Origin: Allobrachymonas sp.
GTDB taxonomy: Bacteria > Pseudomonadota > Gammaproteobacteria > Burkholderiales > Burkholderiaceae
Length of the DNA: 7,458 nt
Direction: 5' to 3'
Assembly: GCA_030529305.1 (NCBI GenBank)
Contig: JAUMXD010000069.1
Coordinates: 1-7,458, forward strand
Within the stretch, counting starts at the first letter, position 1. The number at the start of each line of letters is the position of its first letter. Under the pieces are notes generated by a model. The model was given only the letters and a program-made list of their open reading frames with translations, had not been told where the DNA came from and ran no database searches. A program made the translations under genes and the position numbers. Shown piece by piece: positions 6,583-7,458 of this stretch.

Positions 6583-7102
6583 CACTGCATGGCTCCTGAG
6601 GTAACAGCAAAAAGAGATATGAAGCACAAAGGGCTTACAAAAATAGGCCTGCTGCTGATCTCGTGCGCTTGCAATCGGTCGTGGCAAATACATCATGCCT
6701 ACCACATGGCGGCATAACCATGCCGCTGATTCAATCGCCTTGCACCTGGATCATCAACAGGCTATGAGCAACCGCATGCCATCTTGACACAGTCTCTGCG
6801 CTTACCCTTGCAAGCTAATGTAAAAAGCTGCCCACAACGAGAGCCAAAGTACATGCTTAATGCACTGGATACATGAGGGAAAATTCGAAGTGCAATCAGG
6901 CTTGCAACACAACAAGCAAGCAAAGAAAAGGGAGCAGCGCTTCCACCACTGCAATAACGCTTGGTAAAACGCTTAACGCCCAGCACGCCTGCTGGATATG
7001 CACTCATCAGCACCGCATCAGGCAGAGCTCAAACCATGCAGCGGCGCACGCCAATCCAGCCTCACAGCACAAGACTGTGAAGTAGAAAAAAGGAAAAAGA
7101 CA
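6583..7102 (-). other. sdhE-gltA intergenic region (gltA upstream region)
   Basis: These 520 bases lie between two same-direction genes and hold no protein gene I can support. The longest minus-strand frame (7013-6762, about 81-83 codons) has no Shine-Dalgarno sequence and no recognisable family, and its base composition resembles intergenic DNA. The region should carry the gltA promoter. The best weak candidate is TTGCAC, 18 bases, then TATCCA around 6865-6890. Structures seen are a perfect inverted repeat at 6709-6726, a direct repeat AACGCTT at 6956-6962 and 6968-6974, and a 6-bp hairpin TCACAG/CTGTGA at 7062-7080. An unannotated small RNA is possible but not shown. Confidence 0.5.
6709..6726. 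repeat. Perfect 7-bp inverted repeat upstream of gltA
   Basis: GCGGCAT (6709-6715) and ATGCCGC (6720-6726) are perfect inverted copies around the 4-base spacer AACC. The element lies about 127-144 bases before the gltA ATG. The short spacer suits either an RNA hairpin with a tetraloop or an operator for a dimeric regulator. There is no T-run after it on the minus strand. Confidence 0.55.
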
Positions 7103-7119
7103 TTAAGCGCCGGCGCGCT
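7086..7119 (-). terminator. Weak terminator candidate at the sdhE stop
   Basis: On the minus strand AGCGC (7119-7115), a 4-base loop and GCGCT (7110-7106) form a 5-bp GC-rich stem overlapping the last codons of sdhE. Two T-rich runs follow (7098-7094 and 7091-7086), the first 7 bases past the stem. The short stem and the gap before the T-run make it a weak candidate for the end of the sdh transcript. Confidence 0.35.
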
Positions 7120-7378
7120 GCATTTCGCCCAGCAAGGCCAGCACGGCAGGTGTAGCCAGCGCCGACTTGGGCTGCGCGCGGCGCAGCAACAAGTCCAGCA
7201 AATCGTTGTCGGGCAGGTCCAGCAGGCGGGTCAAGGCATCGGCCTGCTCTTGCGTGATGTGGCCCATGCGCGCATCAAGCCAGCGGTTGATGATGAGCTC
7301 GTTTTCCAGCAGCCCGCGGCGGCAGCGCCAGCGCAGCCGGTTAAGTGCCTCGGGCGAAAGTGGCGTGTGCTGGGGCAT
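7103..7378 (-). CDS. sdhE: Succinate dehydrogenase assembly factor SdhE (FAD assembly)
   Basis: SdhE is a small cytosolic protein that promotes covalent attachment of FAD to SdhA. I start it at ATG 7378 (MPQHTPLSPEALNRLRWRC), giving 91 aa, usual for the family. The diagnostic RGxxE motif is present as RRGLLENELI at about residues 20-29, followed by the helical core LDARMGHITQEQADALTRLLDLPDNDLLDLL. A TTG at 7384, two codons upstream and in frame, is an alternative start; GAGGCAGG lies about 3-5 bases before the TTG and about 9-11 before the ATG, so the choice is open. It follows the sdhB stop after 19 bases, so it belongs to the sdh operon. The product call is firm. Confidence 0.93.
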   Translation of the reverse strand: MPQHTPLSPEALNRLRWRCRRGLLENELIINRWLDARMGHITQEQADALTRLLDLPDNDLLDLLLRRAQPKSALATPAVLALLGEMQRAGA

Positions 7379-7397
7379 GGGCAAGCCTGCCTCGCCC

Positions 7398-7458
7398 TTA
7401 CACCACGCGCTGCACCATCAGCTCTTTGATCTTGCCGATGGCGCGCGCCGGGTTCAGG
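7398..7458 (-). CDS. sdhB: Succinate dehydrogenase iron-sulfur subunit, C-terminal end
   Basis: Only the last 19 codons and the TAA stop (7400-7398) are in the window; the rest lies beyond the right edge. The visible peptide, LNPARAIGKIKELMVQRVV, matches the C-terminus I know from proteobacterial SdhB (NP-x-x-AIGKIKxLM). SdhB carries electrons through three Fe-S clusters from the SdhA flavin to the membrane quinone site. Its position directly before sdhE supports the call. None of the cluster cysteines is in the window. Confidence 0.88.
   Translation of the reverse strand, partial: LNPARAIGKIKELMVQRVV

Noticed and set aside
5590..6717. A 375-codon plus-strand open frame opposite gltA
   Set aside because: It is antisense to a citrate synthase with all catalytic residues and has no similarity of its own.
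6762..7013. An approximately 81-83-codon minus-strand frame between sdhE and gltA
   Set aside because: It lacks a Shine-Dalgarno sequence and a recognisable family, and has composition like the surrounding spacer.
7062..7080. TCACAG-N7-CTGTGA as a CRP/FNR-like site or sdhE terminator
   Set aside because: The half-sites are in the opposite order to a CRP site (TGTGA-N6-TCACA), and on the minus strand the T-runs come before, not after, the hairpin.

Overview
The window is ordinary chromosomal DNA of a betaproteobacterium, most likely order Burkholderiales and perhaps Comamonadaceae. I infer this from GC-rich coding sequence, the protein sequences, and two gene orders that I recall as typical of that group: sdhB-sdhE-gltA, and leuC-entericidin-leuD-leuB. 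No search was run, so the lineage is a judgement from memory.

Layout, left to right. Positions 1-163 (minus) hold the first 54 codons of a gene that runs off the left edge. It resembles the N-terminus of TnpB/OrfB proteins of the IS200/IS605 group. A 243-base divergent spacer follows, then pdxH (407-1057, plus), the vitamin B6 oxidase. pdxH converges with leuB across a 272-base spacer that contains a perfect 7-bp hairpin. Everything from 1330 to 7458 reads on the minus strand, in transcription order: sdhB (3' end only), sdhE, a 520-base spacer, gltA, a 309-base spacer, leuC, a small entericidin-like lipoprotein gene, leuD and leuB.

Function. SdhB and SdhE belong to succinate dehydrogenase (the subunit and its flavinylation factor). 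GltA is citrate synthase, so the right end is a TCA-cycle block. LeuC and LeuD form isopropylmalate isomerase and LeuB is isopropylmalate dehydrogenase, so the middle supplies leucine-biosynthesis steps after LeuA. Citrate synthase and LeuA both draw on acetyl-CoA, so the two blocks are metabolically linked. leuA itself is not in the window.

The most interesting features are non-coding. The leu cluster is interrupted twice by hairpin plus T-run structures: a textbook intrinsic terminator after the entericidin gene (3280-3311) and a weaker one between leuD and leuB (2418-2456). Just downstream of the strong terminator lie two mutually exclusive stems. The leuC leader and the gltA upstream region each hold perfect inverted repeats. 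Together these suggest graded or attenuated expression inside the leu cluster, but that is inference from sequence. I found no CRISPR array, prophage, complete insertion sequence or clearly novel multi-gene system.
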